Of a stretch of 64,000 nucleotides of DNA, positions 21,324 to 32,344 are shown piece after piece. The notes under the pieces are model-generated. The model searched no databases. It had not been told where the DNA came from and saw only the letters and a program-made list of their open reading frames with translations. Every line of letters begins with the position of its first letter. Within the stretch, counting starts at the first letter, position 1. A program made the translations under genes and the position numbers. The DNA comes from Linnemannia schmuckeri (lineage: Eukaryota > Mortierellomycota > Mortierellomycetes > Mortierellales > Mortierellaceae), in contig JANATG010000006.1 of the NCBI GenBank assembly GCA_029449235.1, positions 1,612,001 to 1,676,000 of the forward strand, read 5' to 3'.

Positions 21324-23979
21324 TTAGGAAATTTGTGGCGACGGTCTTGCAAGGGAAGGGGGGCATCCGAGATACTTGAGGAAATGCTCGCCAATGATAG
21401 TAATGTTGTGTGCGCCCACCAAGTCTCTGTGAACCCACCGCCTGAATTTCACACACGCACACGTTCTCATCGAGGGCTTAGCAAGTCTTGTTGTCTGGCC
21501 CATGGAAACGCAGGTTGGGCACATTGTGGATGTGAAATATTCATCCACTAACGCTACCTTGTACCCAAGAGCCACACTCTATTAATTTTTAAAAAGACAA
21601 ATGGATTAATACACATATGTATCCATATGGCAGTAGTATTGAAATGACATACAACCACCCGTACATCTTCTTCTCTCCACTCTCTCATTTTCTCGTTATC
21701 ACCTTCTGCTGTAGCCTGCTCAGAAACGTTGTGTGCACCGATGTAAGGTTGAACCCTGTCCGAAAAGTTGCGTTTCCCAAGGCGAAGAGGACCTTACGCC
21801 CTGCCATTGGGATACCCTACAATGTTTCATCAACAATTCGGAGCACGCCTGCCACCGCCATGTCCATCTCTGACAACTTCGCCATTTTGTGTTGGTATAC
21901 GGCCTTCTTCCAGTCCGACGATGAGTAGAATCCATGGATGATTGGCTCCAACTCGAAATACTGCCGTTGCGCGGATATGAGAGCGTTCTCTGATCCGTAT
22001 TTTGTTGAATAGAGCGCATTCTCGAGATCAGGGTAGAAAGGTCGCCCTGCCCTTGTCATCCGCCTTTCTCGTCCAAAGGCTCGCGTCGACATTATCTGCG
22101 GGACCGGCTGTTGAGTGTTGTCGTCTCCATTCCTGTTCCCATGCTCTGAAGGCGAGCGTTGGCTGATACAGTGATGCGCGCTTTACCAACAAGTTGACCA
22201 CAGTTTTGTCATTGAGACGCATACAGAATGCACCGCTCACGACTTCGCCTGGGTCGATGCCAATCACCACCACCGACTCCAAGCCTTGGCCGAATGTGTC
22301 AATGATCGACTGTCAGGTTGGGTACTGGTTCTCGATACGTCGTATAAACTCCTTATGACCCGGCGCCTGTCGCCTCTTGGGAAGGTCATAGGCCAAAACT
22401 TGCAACTGGTAGCCGTCCGTGCGGATGAAGTTGTTCAACGCATACCGAAAAGATCCTGTGCCTTGAGGAGGGGTCGGCAATGGTGGGGGGTTGGAAGAAG
22501 GCGCCATTGCGGATGACGAAAAGGAAGATGACGGCTGGGCCGAGGTGGAAGCATTGTGCCGGGTTCGGTAATAGTTGATTCGGTCTATCAGGTGTCGTGC
22601 AAGAGGTCTTTGGTCATAGATGTTGGGGTGAGCAGCTTTGCGTTCACACATTGTCGTACTGCGTTTCCCGTATGTTGTTTGTTGTTGGTTTGCAAGCCGC
22701 ACCGTGTTTCGATCCCCGATGAAAAGCATCTTGATGAGGTTCCCAAATTATGTATTGACTTGTTGCTTGGCCCAGTCATGGGTATGAGTGCCGCCGCTCC
22801 AAATCAATCCGACTTAATCTGCATCTTTTCCCCAAAGGATACGCGTCAGTCCTTCCTTCCTGATGTCGATAAAGCTGTCGGCCATCTTGGACTGGATACA
22901 GAAACGAGGTCGGTTTGCCGCCGGAGGCTTCATGAGATAGCGCCAGCATGTTCGGATGTGTTGAGGCTGAAAGACAATTTTTTCGACTTCTTCCTGGGGT
23001 CTTCGTCATTGGCTTCATCGTCTAGAGTAGTATCGTCATTGTTAGGTTTGTCCTCATCTTCCTGTTCGACTTTTGGAAGATTGGCGGGATCGAACACAAG
23101 CTTCTCCATCCAACAATGCAAAAAGACAAAAAATGTGCAATATTAGAATATGCAATACACACTTTCTAGTTATCAATGGCGCTTCATCAACGAGTTGGGC
23201 GATTAGTGCCTTTATACGGATAATTCGTGGCAACTTCCTGTAATGCAGCTTCATAGCCAAGCGAAGCACGGGCGCTAGACCATCGATGACAACACCGAAG
23301 GGTATGTTGGATGGGTTAAGAGCCCTGAATCTTGGATGCAACTTCTTGAAGTTCGCGAAAATCGACATTGCTTCCGCCAGTGCATCCTGCGACTTGGGCT
23401 TCAGCGCTATAGGTCCTCGAACGCTTGAAGAATCTCGGAAAACATAGGATAACAGGTTTCCAACAACCATCTTTATCCAGTCTGAATCCAAAATCTTCTC
23501 CATAAAGGGCGTTTTTCATCAGCCATGGCTTGACCCTGGGTTGTCTGCAACGGACTAGGGAGTAGCTCTCGAAGAATCTGCATTTCGAGCATCTTGTAAA
23601 CAAAACGTTTGGCAGTATTAACGATAGACACAGCCATATCAAGCCTCTGGGCAACCAGGTCGACGTTCGCCGTAGAGAGATCTGTAGCTCGTTTCAGGCA
23701 TCCCTTGACTGATTCAGTGGTAAGTGTGACAGCGGCGAAAACAGACTTGAATGGCTTCTTCAGAGCAGCATGACCAGACTTGTCCACGGGATAGCCGAGT
23801 AGCTTCTTTTTCTTGGATGCAGGGGTGGTAGGTTGATTGCTGCTGGTAGTGGGCTTCTTTGGTTTGTATGGTCGAGGGGTTGATGGCTTCAGTCCAGTCA
23901 AATCCATGTCCTCGATGGGGCTGGCTTTCTCGAGGTGGACCGTTTGGGGTACGTATCGATCTGCTTGATCCTGTTGCAA
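21324..23979 (-). pseudogene. Fanzor (TnpB-like RNA-guided nuclease) relic
   Basis: A degenerate copy of a Fanzor, the eukaryotic homologue of the OMEGA nuclease TnpB. On the minus strand the order is: N-terminal region (23979 to about 23500); a helical region (about 23503-23159); a segment with NLIKMLFIGDRN and DQRPLARHLIDRINYYR (about 22740-22560); FIRTDGYQLQVLAYDL, then RuvC-I GIDPG (Asp codon 22253-22255); then ALYSTKYG, FYSSSDWKKAVY, EMDMAVAGVLRIVDE and VLFALGNATFRTGFNL. After a plausible intron (21579-21702) comes VALVDEYFTSTMCPTC (CxxC at 21510-21521), RTCACV, and HRDLVGAHNI, whose Asp (21423-21425) fits the RuvC-III position. Breaks: in-frame stops at 22814-22816, 22748-22750, 22313-22315 and 21817-21819, and frame changes near 23500, 22985 and 22090. 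A 55-base intron (23104-23158) also fits. The open frame at 23979 has no ATG. It is not functional as it stands; the family call rests on my reading of motifs. Confidence 0.8.
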
Positions 23980-24842
23980 AAGGAGACAGTGGCTAGGCAG
24001 CGGTGGCGACGCCTTAGATTAGCAGTCATATTCTTTGTAGACATAGTATTAGTAGTGCGCCAAGTCCTCTTGTCTGCTCTTTGTCCTTTTACACATCACT
24101 CCTTGGACGAGAGCAGTACTAACAAGAGTTTCGCTGGCGCGCTGCAGTGTATCGTTTCGTGTGGCTCTTTAGGACACTATTATCACTACTCCCTACTATC
24201 AACCTTCCTTCGACCTACAACCCCTTTTCCCCCGTACCAATCGAGGACTTAACAGCGGTCCTACAACTCTGGCCTTTGACCCTCTCCCTGAGTAACAATT
24301 TGCAAGGCTTTATTGCAACCTTTATAAATATGGAAGTTATCGACTCTAGGGAAATTGGAATTCCATGAGCTTCCAAAACAGGGGAGGAATAACCTGCGAC
24401 AGGCGAACGCCGACAGTCAAAGACCTTTAGACATGGCAATGTTTGCTCTTCTCATGATGTTACTCAGGGAGAGGGTCGAAGGCCAGAGTTATAGGACCGC
24501 TGTTAAGCCCTCAATTGGTACGGGGTAGTGATAGTAATGTCCTAATGGAACCACACGAAACAATATACTGTAACGCGCCAACGAAACTCTTGTCAGTATT
24601 GCTCTCGTCCAAGAAGTGATGTGTAAAAGGACCTTCTATTCATAATATCAAAGAGGGGGTTTGTACCTGTAACGCGCCAACGAAACTCTTGTCAGTATTG
24701 CTCTTGTCCAAGAAGTGATGTGTAAAAGGACAAAGAGCAGACAAGAGGGCTGGGCGCACTACTAAAACTATGTCTACAAAGAATATGACTGCTAATCTAA
24801 GGCATCGCCACCGCTGCCTAGCCGCCACCTTATTTTGCAACA
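23972..24842. repeat. large imperfect inverted repeat (palindromic element)
   Basis: The left arm (23972-24296) and right arm (24459-24842) are reverse complements with scattered substitutions and indels, around a 162-base spacer. Both outer ends read TGTTGCAAAA toward the centre, and both inner ends carry CCTGAGTAAC. The right arm is longer because it contains a 64-base direct duplication (24568-24631 and 24667-24730, one mismatch seen). The element abuts the 5' end of the Fanzor relic and ends 117 bases from the protease stop. It resembles a foldback or MITE-like element, or paired copies of a terminal repeat. No transposase is seen between the arms. Confidence 0.8.
24568..24730. repeat. 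64-base tandem duplication in right palindrome arm
   Basis: Two copies, 24568-24631 and 24667-24730, both start CTGTAACGCG and end AAAAGGA. They differ at one position seen (CTCTCGTCC against CTCTTGTCC) and are separated by 35 unique bases. Confidence 0.85.
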
Positions 24843-24958
24843 ATGATTGAGAGCAAAGAAAATGCGCACTACATTGTTGCCCGTTAGAATCGCCAGAAAT
24901 GCAGAAGAAATTGAGAGAATAATTTTATTTAATGGGTAGATAGCAAATAAATAATAGG

Positions 24959-27107
24959 TCAGACAAGAGTTCCAAAGCCAACGCGATCGTTGTCAAAGTC
25001 AAAGATCTTCAGATAGAAATAGGAGAGAAAAAAATATAGGAAAAAGTTAGCATTGAGTTCAGCAGTTAAGAAGAGGAACGTACAATACTGATGCAATAGT
25101 CAAAGTTGTGCTTACAGAATAGACACTTCTCAAAAAGACATCACCAAGAATCCAGGCAGTGCCGTCAACCTCCTCACCAGCGAAACCACTCATGCACCGA
25201 CCGGGAGCAATCTCCTGCAGAGTGTAGAGCGATGGAGGGACCTCAAACATCTTGCCTCCGACCTGGACACGGAATATGGGCATGTTCTTGCCGTTGCAAG
25301 GGAGCGAATAGATACCATCGTGGATGTGACGAGCACCGGGTAACAGCTGAGCATGTAAATGACGGGCAAGGTCGACGGGCATGATGATCTGGGTGGTACC
25401 GGTGTCGACAAGGGCATGAACGGGGTTGTTGAGGAAATCGGTCTTGCCGGTTTTCACCTTATCCATCTTGATCTCCCAGTAACCCTTCTTCACAACGTTG
25501 GACCACAAGATGTCTTTGCCGTCTTGAATCTTGGAGCTATCGTAGCCACCGATCGAGAGCTCGCCAAGGCCCTTGCCCATGAAGAAGCCAAACATGCCAT
25601 GCTTGACCGCCTTTTGATCCATCATCGCTAGAAAGGGGGGCCGCTCGCCAGAGCTGCTCATCTCCTGGTAGGCCAGACCAAAGACGCCGTCAAAGACCGC
25701 ACGGTCAAAGAGAGAGCTCGAGGTCAGACTCTCTGCAAAGCGGATAGGTTTCTTGCTGGGGAGCTCTCCAAGAGTGATGATGTCCTCCGAGACAACGCCA
25801 GTGACTTCACCGGTTCCATACTCGATCTCAAAAGGCGTCTCGGTATTCCTGTAGGTCTCAGAGTGGACACCGTCGAAGCGCTGGTGGGAGATGCAGCCGT
25901 CCTCGATGCACTTGGAGGAAGGGATCCAGAGGTCACTTGAACCGGTGTCAAAGACGACATTAAACGTCTGCTTGGGGTTGCCGATCTGGACTTGACCGTA
26001 ATAACCGCTGACTTGACCAATGGACCTGAGAGGGATACGAGCCTGGGGTTCAAAGTCACCATGCTCGCCCTTCTTGTCCGCAACACTTTCTTTGGCAATC
26101 TTGTGTTTCTTGTCCTTGTTGTGCTTCTGGTGGGTGTCGTTCTTCTTAGCCTTCTTGTTTTCAAGTCCCTCCATGTTCTCGCCGCCGCGCTCTGGATAGA
26201 TGTTGGATCGTTCGAGAAGGGCGACTCCTTGTTCTTTGTGGCGCATGAGATGCTTGCCTTCATGGTAGACCGTAGGCTTCTCGGTCTCAGAGACAGAGGC
26301 AGACGAGATCACAATCGAATCCAGCTCCTCCTCGCCTTGTTCGGGGTAGATGTTGGATCGCTCATGAAGGAAATACTGGTGGTTCGAGGTCCTTTTGTTA
26401 CCGCCCTTGCTGGTCTTCTTGTTGTGATGAGCCGATACCATTTCGCCGTGGCCACGTTCAGGGTAGATGTCAGATCGCTTCAGGATCTCGACAGTGCGTT
26501 CCCGTACCTTGAAATCCTCCGTGTCGATCGAGCCAACGCCCTCTGTTAAGACCGTGTTGTCGTCACCCTCCAGTCGAGTTGAGTAGCGTCTTTTGGAGAT
26601 GGCGACCCTGGAAAGCGCGTCAACCAGGTTCTTGTCCTGGCAGGCGAGGTCGCATTCGGGGTTGTTGAGGAATCTAATGTCGTTGGTGATCAAGAGTGAG
26701 TCGGTGGTATCTGGGGTAGGAACAGTGGTTGTTTCGTCCTCTGTCAAGTTGGAAATTTGTTGTTCAGACGAGGTCTCGATGATCTGAACAGGGGGGCCGA
26801 TTTTGGGCGGGGGTTCGAAGCGGTTGTGATGCCCAGATTGGAAAGATGGGATATCAGTGGCGGCAAAGGGGCGACCAGGCTGGATAGAGTCCTTCGAGGC
26901 AGGGTAGGGTAAGGTGACCCAGAAGATAAATAAGGTGATGCCACCGACAGCAAAGACGATGGTGAGTGCACGGGCCAAGTTGACAACTGTCTCTGTGCGT
27001 CGAGGACGAGACAGAGAGGCGGGAGTTGGGGATTTAACGCATGGCGAGCGAAGACCAGCGAGGGCGAGGTTGGGCGAAAGGGTAACGGTAAGAGGAGCGA
27101 CCTTCAT
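24959..27107 (-). CDS. membrane-anchored pepsin-like aspartic protease with repeat-bearing pro-region
   Basis: A 679-residue A1-family aspartic endopeptidase. Minus-strand exons: 27107-25116 and 25006-24959; the second encodes IFDFDNDRVGFGTLV, the usual C-terminal strand. A single hydrophobic segment at about residues 47-66 suggests a signal anchor. The long pro-region (about 67-350) is rich in charged residues and holds three copies of a nonapeptide: RSDIYPERG (211-219), RSNIYPEQG (250-258) and RSNIYPERG (300-308). The catalytic domain starts near 360 with SGYYGQVQIGNP. Its motifs are DTGSS (Asp387), the flap Tyr430 and the second catalytic motif DTGTT (Asp568), where the family usually has DTGTS or DSGTS. 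I chose the ATG at 27107; the frame is open further upstream to 27524, but that part is low-complexity. The gene lies on the opposite strand to SCAI, divergent. Confidence 0.9.
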
Positions 27108-28727
27108 TTGATGAGAGTTGAGGAGAAAGAGTGTGTTGGTATGAGCGGTATGTAAGAGAGATGGTATTGGTATTTGGTATTGGTCTGCCTGTTTGTTGAT
27201 GAGGGAATATTCGTTAAGAGAAAGGGGCAACGTGGGTAATTGAGGAGGATGGAGCAAAGAAACAGTTGGGTGATGAATTAGAGGCAAACAAAAAAAAAGG
27301 TGGAGACCAGGGCCCATTAAAATAGCAAAAAGGGAGACTGGGGGGAGATTAATGACGGATGGGGACAGGAAACCCCGGGAGGGGATGAGAAGGATGAGAA
27401 CGAGAGAGAGGATGGAGCAGACGATGTTCTGATCCGGCCGGAAGCTTTCAAATCTTCCTTGGCCCGGTCGAGGGAACACAGAGAGCGAGAGCGAGAATGA
27501 GCTGGTGTATGCAAGGGCGATCATTTTTCTCTTTTGTCTAACTGTCGACTGACGGTCAAAGGTTGAATTGTTTGCTTTGCTATTTTATCATTGTTCGTTG
27601 TTTTGTTTATTTTTTATTCAATCTCATCCTGGCGTTGCATATTCATCCTAACAAAGAACAAATAAAATTGTTGCCAGGGATGGACAAAGTGCTTCCAGAC
27701 TCGATTAGAATCAATCGATCTCCCCGCTATTTCGCCGACTTGGATCGCCAGGGGTGGAAGTTCTGTTGCTGTTGACGGCAACGTTATCCAATTGAACAGC
27801 GCTCCCGTGGTACGAAGGGACAAACAGAGCGACAGTCAAGGTGGTTTTGATTTTGTGCTTTGTTTTACGTTCATATTAATTCTCGCTGCCATGTTTTTAT
27901 TTATGGCATCCATCCTTGCAAAATAATCACACAACCCATGTTCACACGTAGTTTCACGCCCATTGGGGCGAGCGAACTGCCATTAACACGGCCACGGCAT
28001 CGCATTACATGTGCCACAACAGCTTTCACGCCCATCATCAGGTTTAATAAATCCTGGGATTGAACTATTTTTGTTGATGAACAGTTCCGCTCCGGTAGGT
28101 CACATGGGGGCGTGACAAGAAGCATGGGATCCTTAGTGTCGTACAGCTCCGTCGATCGATGATGTCGGGGCCAGTATCAAGCGACCCCGGAATGAGGCAA
28201 AGGAAACAGATGGAAAGCTTTCTAAACTGTTCCTCTGCATCCTCCCCTACAGTGGCGAGGACCTCTATGCCAAGGTCAAGTGTATTAGCGATCGCTAGGA
28301 TTTCCTTCCAGTGTATCCAGCTGACCCAAGTGGCCAATCCGAGACCGACGACCTTGGCGAATCTTAAACTCAGCAACAAGCTTCGGCAACCTTTTGTATC
28401 CCTTGTTCTGTTCAAATAAAAGCAGTTTCCACCAGAAAAAACGCGTCTTTTTTCTTCTTTAGGTCAGACACAGTCACATCGTCGAATTCGGTTGACCGTG
28501 TGTCCATCTCGTTGCTGTTTGCCACCCTTTGGCGCTTTTCGTTTTGCTCCTTTACTCTACCCACCAATCCATTCTCTCCTCCATCCTCTCTGCTGACCCT
28601 CCTTGCCTCTCATTCACTCTCGACCGGTCATCATCACTTCTCACCCAACAGCTCTGGAAGATAGCCTACTCTCCATCTTCATCACCCTCTCTCTCACGGA
28701 CAAAAAAAGTAACAACCACCAAGTACC
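27108..28727. other. intergenic region between protease and SCAI
   Basis: 1.6 kb between divergent genes. The open frames on the minus strand at 27901-28125 and 28065-28415 read like broken protein-coding fragments in neighbouring frames, but I recognise no family. The part from 28500 to 28720 is pyrimidine-rich, as expected of the SCAI leader. Confidence 0.45.
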
Positions 28728-30986
28728 ATGGACCCCTCGGCGGCAACCTCACAGCAGTCTGCGTCAGGTACAACACCCGCCTCGGGTGCCACTGCTCCAG
28801 TTACAACTACTCCCTCCACCACCACGACCAATAACGCCACAGCACCAGCACTCACCGCTGAACCTGTCCCCATGGAGGATGTCGTCTCGACCAATGCCGT
28901 GACAGCAGAAGCTATCGCACGTCAAAACCAGACAGTGGTATGTGGCTTCTTGTAAACGACCTCGACTCTATAACATAAACATGAAAAAGGCACGGCGATA
29001 GCACAGGAGCACAAATCTTATTCTCACACCATTCAGTATTCCCACTGTCGACATACTCTCTAGGTCGAGGAGTTTCAATACCTGTTAGAAAAGAGCCAAC
29101 AGTTTTTTGCTGGTTTGAGGTAATCCTTGTTTATTGATTTCAAGGAGCAACATTGAGCTCATCAATACCCTTGCGATAGAAGACCGGGGGAAAGAGTCTC
29201 CGCTTTTGTTTGTCTCTTTTCTCGTTTTCAGTTGGTGTTGACGACAACACTCCTTGGTCATTTTATCTATCGATAGAGAGCTGCCTCCAACAGGCGCAAA
29301 GCAGTGGCAGCCTTACTTTCAAAAGACGTTTGAGATCTTTTCGAAGGTAAAAGAATGATAAAAACACCCCCACTGGTCTAGTTCGGTCGGCAAAGATTCA
29401 TGCAACGCACAGTTTACCCGCCGACATACTCTACTGACCACTTTGCTTTTTATCTCCAATATTCGTCTAGCTATGGAAATTTCAACAGCAGCATCGGTAA
29501 GGTCCACATTCTCACACACCAGGAAGGGAGAGAATAACATGGCTAGTCGAAAGGGCTTCTTGATCAATATCCCTTTTGTTTTTATTCATACCTTGATCTG
29601 CGGCTAAACTGTGTATCTACCTCGTTGTATCATCCCCTTAGATTTGTACTGGAGAACAGCTACGGACTAAAAAGATGGGAAGTCGGCGAGATCGCCTCCA
29701 AGATCGGACAGCTCTACTACCATTACTAGTAAGCTCCAAAATACTTTCTAGAACAAACTGCGACATGATTCATTGAACTGATCCCTCGCCAGATACATAG
29801 CGGAGGTTCACATTGTGGCATTAACCCTCCACCTCGCCTTATTTTTTTATCATAGTTTGCGAACGAGCGAGACAAATTACCTGCAGGAATCCTATGTCTT
29901 TTACGATGCCATCCGTGAGAGACGTTACTTTCACGAGATTTCCGAAATGAAAAAGTAAGGCTCTCTGCTTTGATCCACGGTCTAGGACTTTCTTGTGTGT
30001 GTCTCCTTAAGACGATTAATATCTTTCTTTTTTGTTTGAATGGACTAATAGCTCTGCACTCATGATCAAGAAACTTCGCTACTACGCTCGTTTCACAGTT
30101 GTCTGTCTTCTCCTCAACAACCGTGAGATCATCACAACATTGAAGGAAGAGCTCGCAGCATTGGTCAAGGAATACATCGACATTTACCGACCTCCGGATG
30201 CAGCAGAATGGCAACTTGTTCTTCAGGAAGTCTCGACTTTTACCAATGTAGGTTTACCTCTAGATCATGGGTGGTTCAAATCATGCTATATGAGACTAGG
30301 AACTGTCGCTGAACAACACACAATTATTTACCCGTATATTTAGGCGGAGAAGAAACTGCACCCCACCAACTCATCAGGCAACTATTTGCCACTGACAAGG
30401 CGCCTCCAAACTAGCAAAGTCATCTCCGCTGCACTGGACAAGGATGGACCTACATCGACCAAACTCAAGTTGCAGGAGGCAATTCTTGTTGGCAACGCTC
30501 ACAACCAGATCAAGTTTTCAGAGCTGACTATCGACATGTACCGGATTCTCCAGTCTCTTGGTAAGCGTCTCGCTCATATACGATCTTTACGTTCTGTACA
30601 TTGATACCCAAAACACCACTAATGTGTAGTCTGTTAATTGATTAATAATTTTTTAGAGCGCGAGACTACGTTGATCAAGGGCACAACAGATGGAGCGGCC
30701 AAAGAAGTCGTACCAAGTGCAGTAGCGGCTGCAGTCAGTGGAGCGAATCCAGCGGACAGCGGTATCAACACTACCATCAAAGAGGAGCCGGTAGAGGAGA
30801 CTGTCAGCAACCAGCGCAGGACTACGGAAAAATCGCCAAAACGGTCAAATCCACACAAGTACCTCCTCTACCGACCAACTCTCAGTCAGCTCATGGTCTA
30901 CCTCGCCACCGCATTCAAGGTACAGCACGTATATCATTTGTTTATATAGGATGGATAGACTTTCTGGTTGATCCCAATGAGTCTAA

Positions 30987-31024
<38 letters not shown>

Positions 31025-32248
31025 ATATATAGGAGGTTTCTGGCGACTCGGCCATGTTGATTTATCTTTCTGCGGATGGCTCTAAGCGGTCAAGCCCTGA
31101 TACTTCAGGTGCCAAAGGTACTTTGTCGTGTTCTATGATATCTTTTTACTTCCTCTGGTGCATGTACTGAGCTCTCGGCATTGACCGGCGCTTTGCGCGT
31201 TGACTTTTCTCCAAATAGGATATCATGGAGGTATTCTGACCAATTCTCGCAAGGTTTTGGAAGGCTCAGACGCGGAACAACAGAGCATCAGTCACTGCCT
31301 TCATCCAGGAGATTTGATCCCGTTCACACGGAAACCCATGTTCCTGATTGTTGACAGCAGCAACAGTGTGGCATTCGCTGTAAGTCCTAATTCGGTCGAG
31401 TTTTGTTGCCATCGAGGGATCTTTCGGCCTTATTAATAGCACTACTCATTTCTTGCTAATAGGATATGCCACGCGTATTTAACCACCCTTTCATGAGCCT
31501 TTTGTCGCCTACAGAGTACCCTGACTCTATTCCAGGTATGACTGCCGCTTCAATATAGGTGCTTAGTATGCACTCGAGTCTCAACTTGACTTTCCTAATC
31601 AAACTTGATATTGCTATTTTGACGCGTAGACACATCTCAAATTGGAGGGCTTTTTACTTTGTTCTTGCACGCTCCTCTGCTTGCCTTTAGTTTCATTTGC
31701 GGAATCGCTCAAATCAGTCCCGACACATGGGAGCAGTGCACTGGCTTGATCGCTCAGGCAGAAGGAAAGATCGCCGAACTTATGGCTGCCGCACCACTGG
31801 GTAATAAGACTTTTGTTGTTGTTGCTCTATAAAACGAGACATCGACGACACAGACACATATACTCAACCTTCGTTCTTTTCATGTGTTGGTATTATAGAA
31901 AAACCGTTGCGACGATTCCTGCAAGATGAATTCTTGCGCCAGTTCATGATCCGGTTCGCATTGTGCCACACCATCCTGAATGCTCATATCGCATTCGTAG
32001 AACCCAAGGTAACGCTTTTGTGTCTAAGAGCTGCGACCATTTCTTGTTACTAATCAGAAAGGCATCGCTGATAAATATGAACCTTATTCATACCTTTTTA
32101 GCATCTGCCTACCTCTTACCCACCGCTGCCTGCCTCGGTGCTCGAGTCACCTGAAGTGCTCTCCAAGATCCGGTCACTTGCAGTCCTTGCAAACGCATCC
32201 TGCTTTTCTTTCGAGGAGCCCGTCCGAACTGGCACGCCAGTTGAGTAG
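28728..32248 (+). CDS. SCAI homologue (suppressor of cancer cell invasion family)
   Basis: 656 residues from 15 exons: 28728-28937, 29064-29119, 29277-29346, 29471-29496, 29642-29728, 29856-29954, 30052-30247, 30344-30560, 30657-30919, 31033-31117, 31219-31379, 31463-31535, 31630-31800, 31899-32008, 32102-32248. Landmarks that match animal SCAI are VEEFQYLLEKSQQFF, LWKFQQQHR, GLKRWEVGEIASKIGQLYYHYY, LRTSETNYLQES and IKKLRYYARFTVVCLLLN. In animals SCAI is a nuclear cofactor that restrains MRTF/SRF transcription and acts in double-strand-break repair. The fungal role is not established. The first 70 residues are a Ser/Thr/Ala-rich disordered lead. A poly-T run (about 30990-31022) sits in one intron. 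The stop lies 96 bases from the stop of the convergent RnpA-like gene. Confidence 0.93.
30990..31022. repeat. poly-T tract in SCAI intron
   Basis: About 33 T just upstream of the acceptor at 31031-31032. It acts as the pyrimidine tract of that intron. Confidence 0.8.
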
Positions 32249-32344
32249 CTGTGTATTCCATGACAGTGCATTTTTGACCCTCTGTGTTGTTTCATGTCCC
32301 TAATGGCAACACCAATAAAATATCTGTCCAAATTGCAGGAGCAT

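Noticed and set aside
22556..23146. Plus-strand open frame of 196 codons
   Set aside because: It is antisense to the Fanzor relic, whose motifs read clearly on the minus strand.
28065..28415. Minus-strand frame that reads like a broken protein
   Set aside because: It changes frame within 350 bases and I could not recognise a family, so no pseudogene is called.
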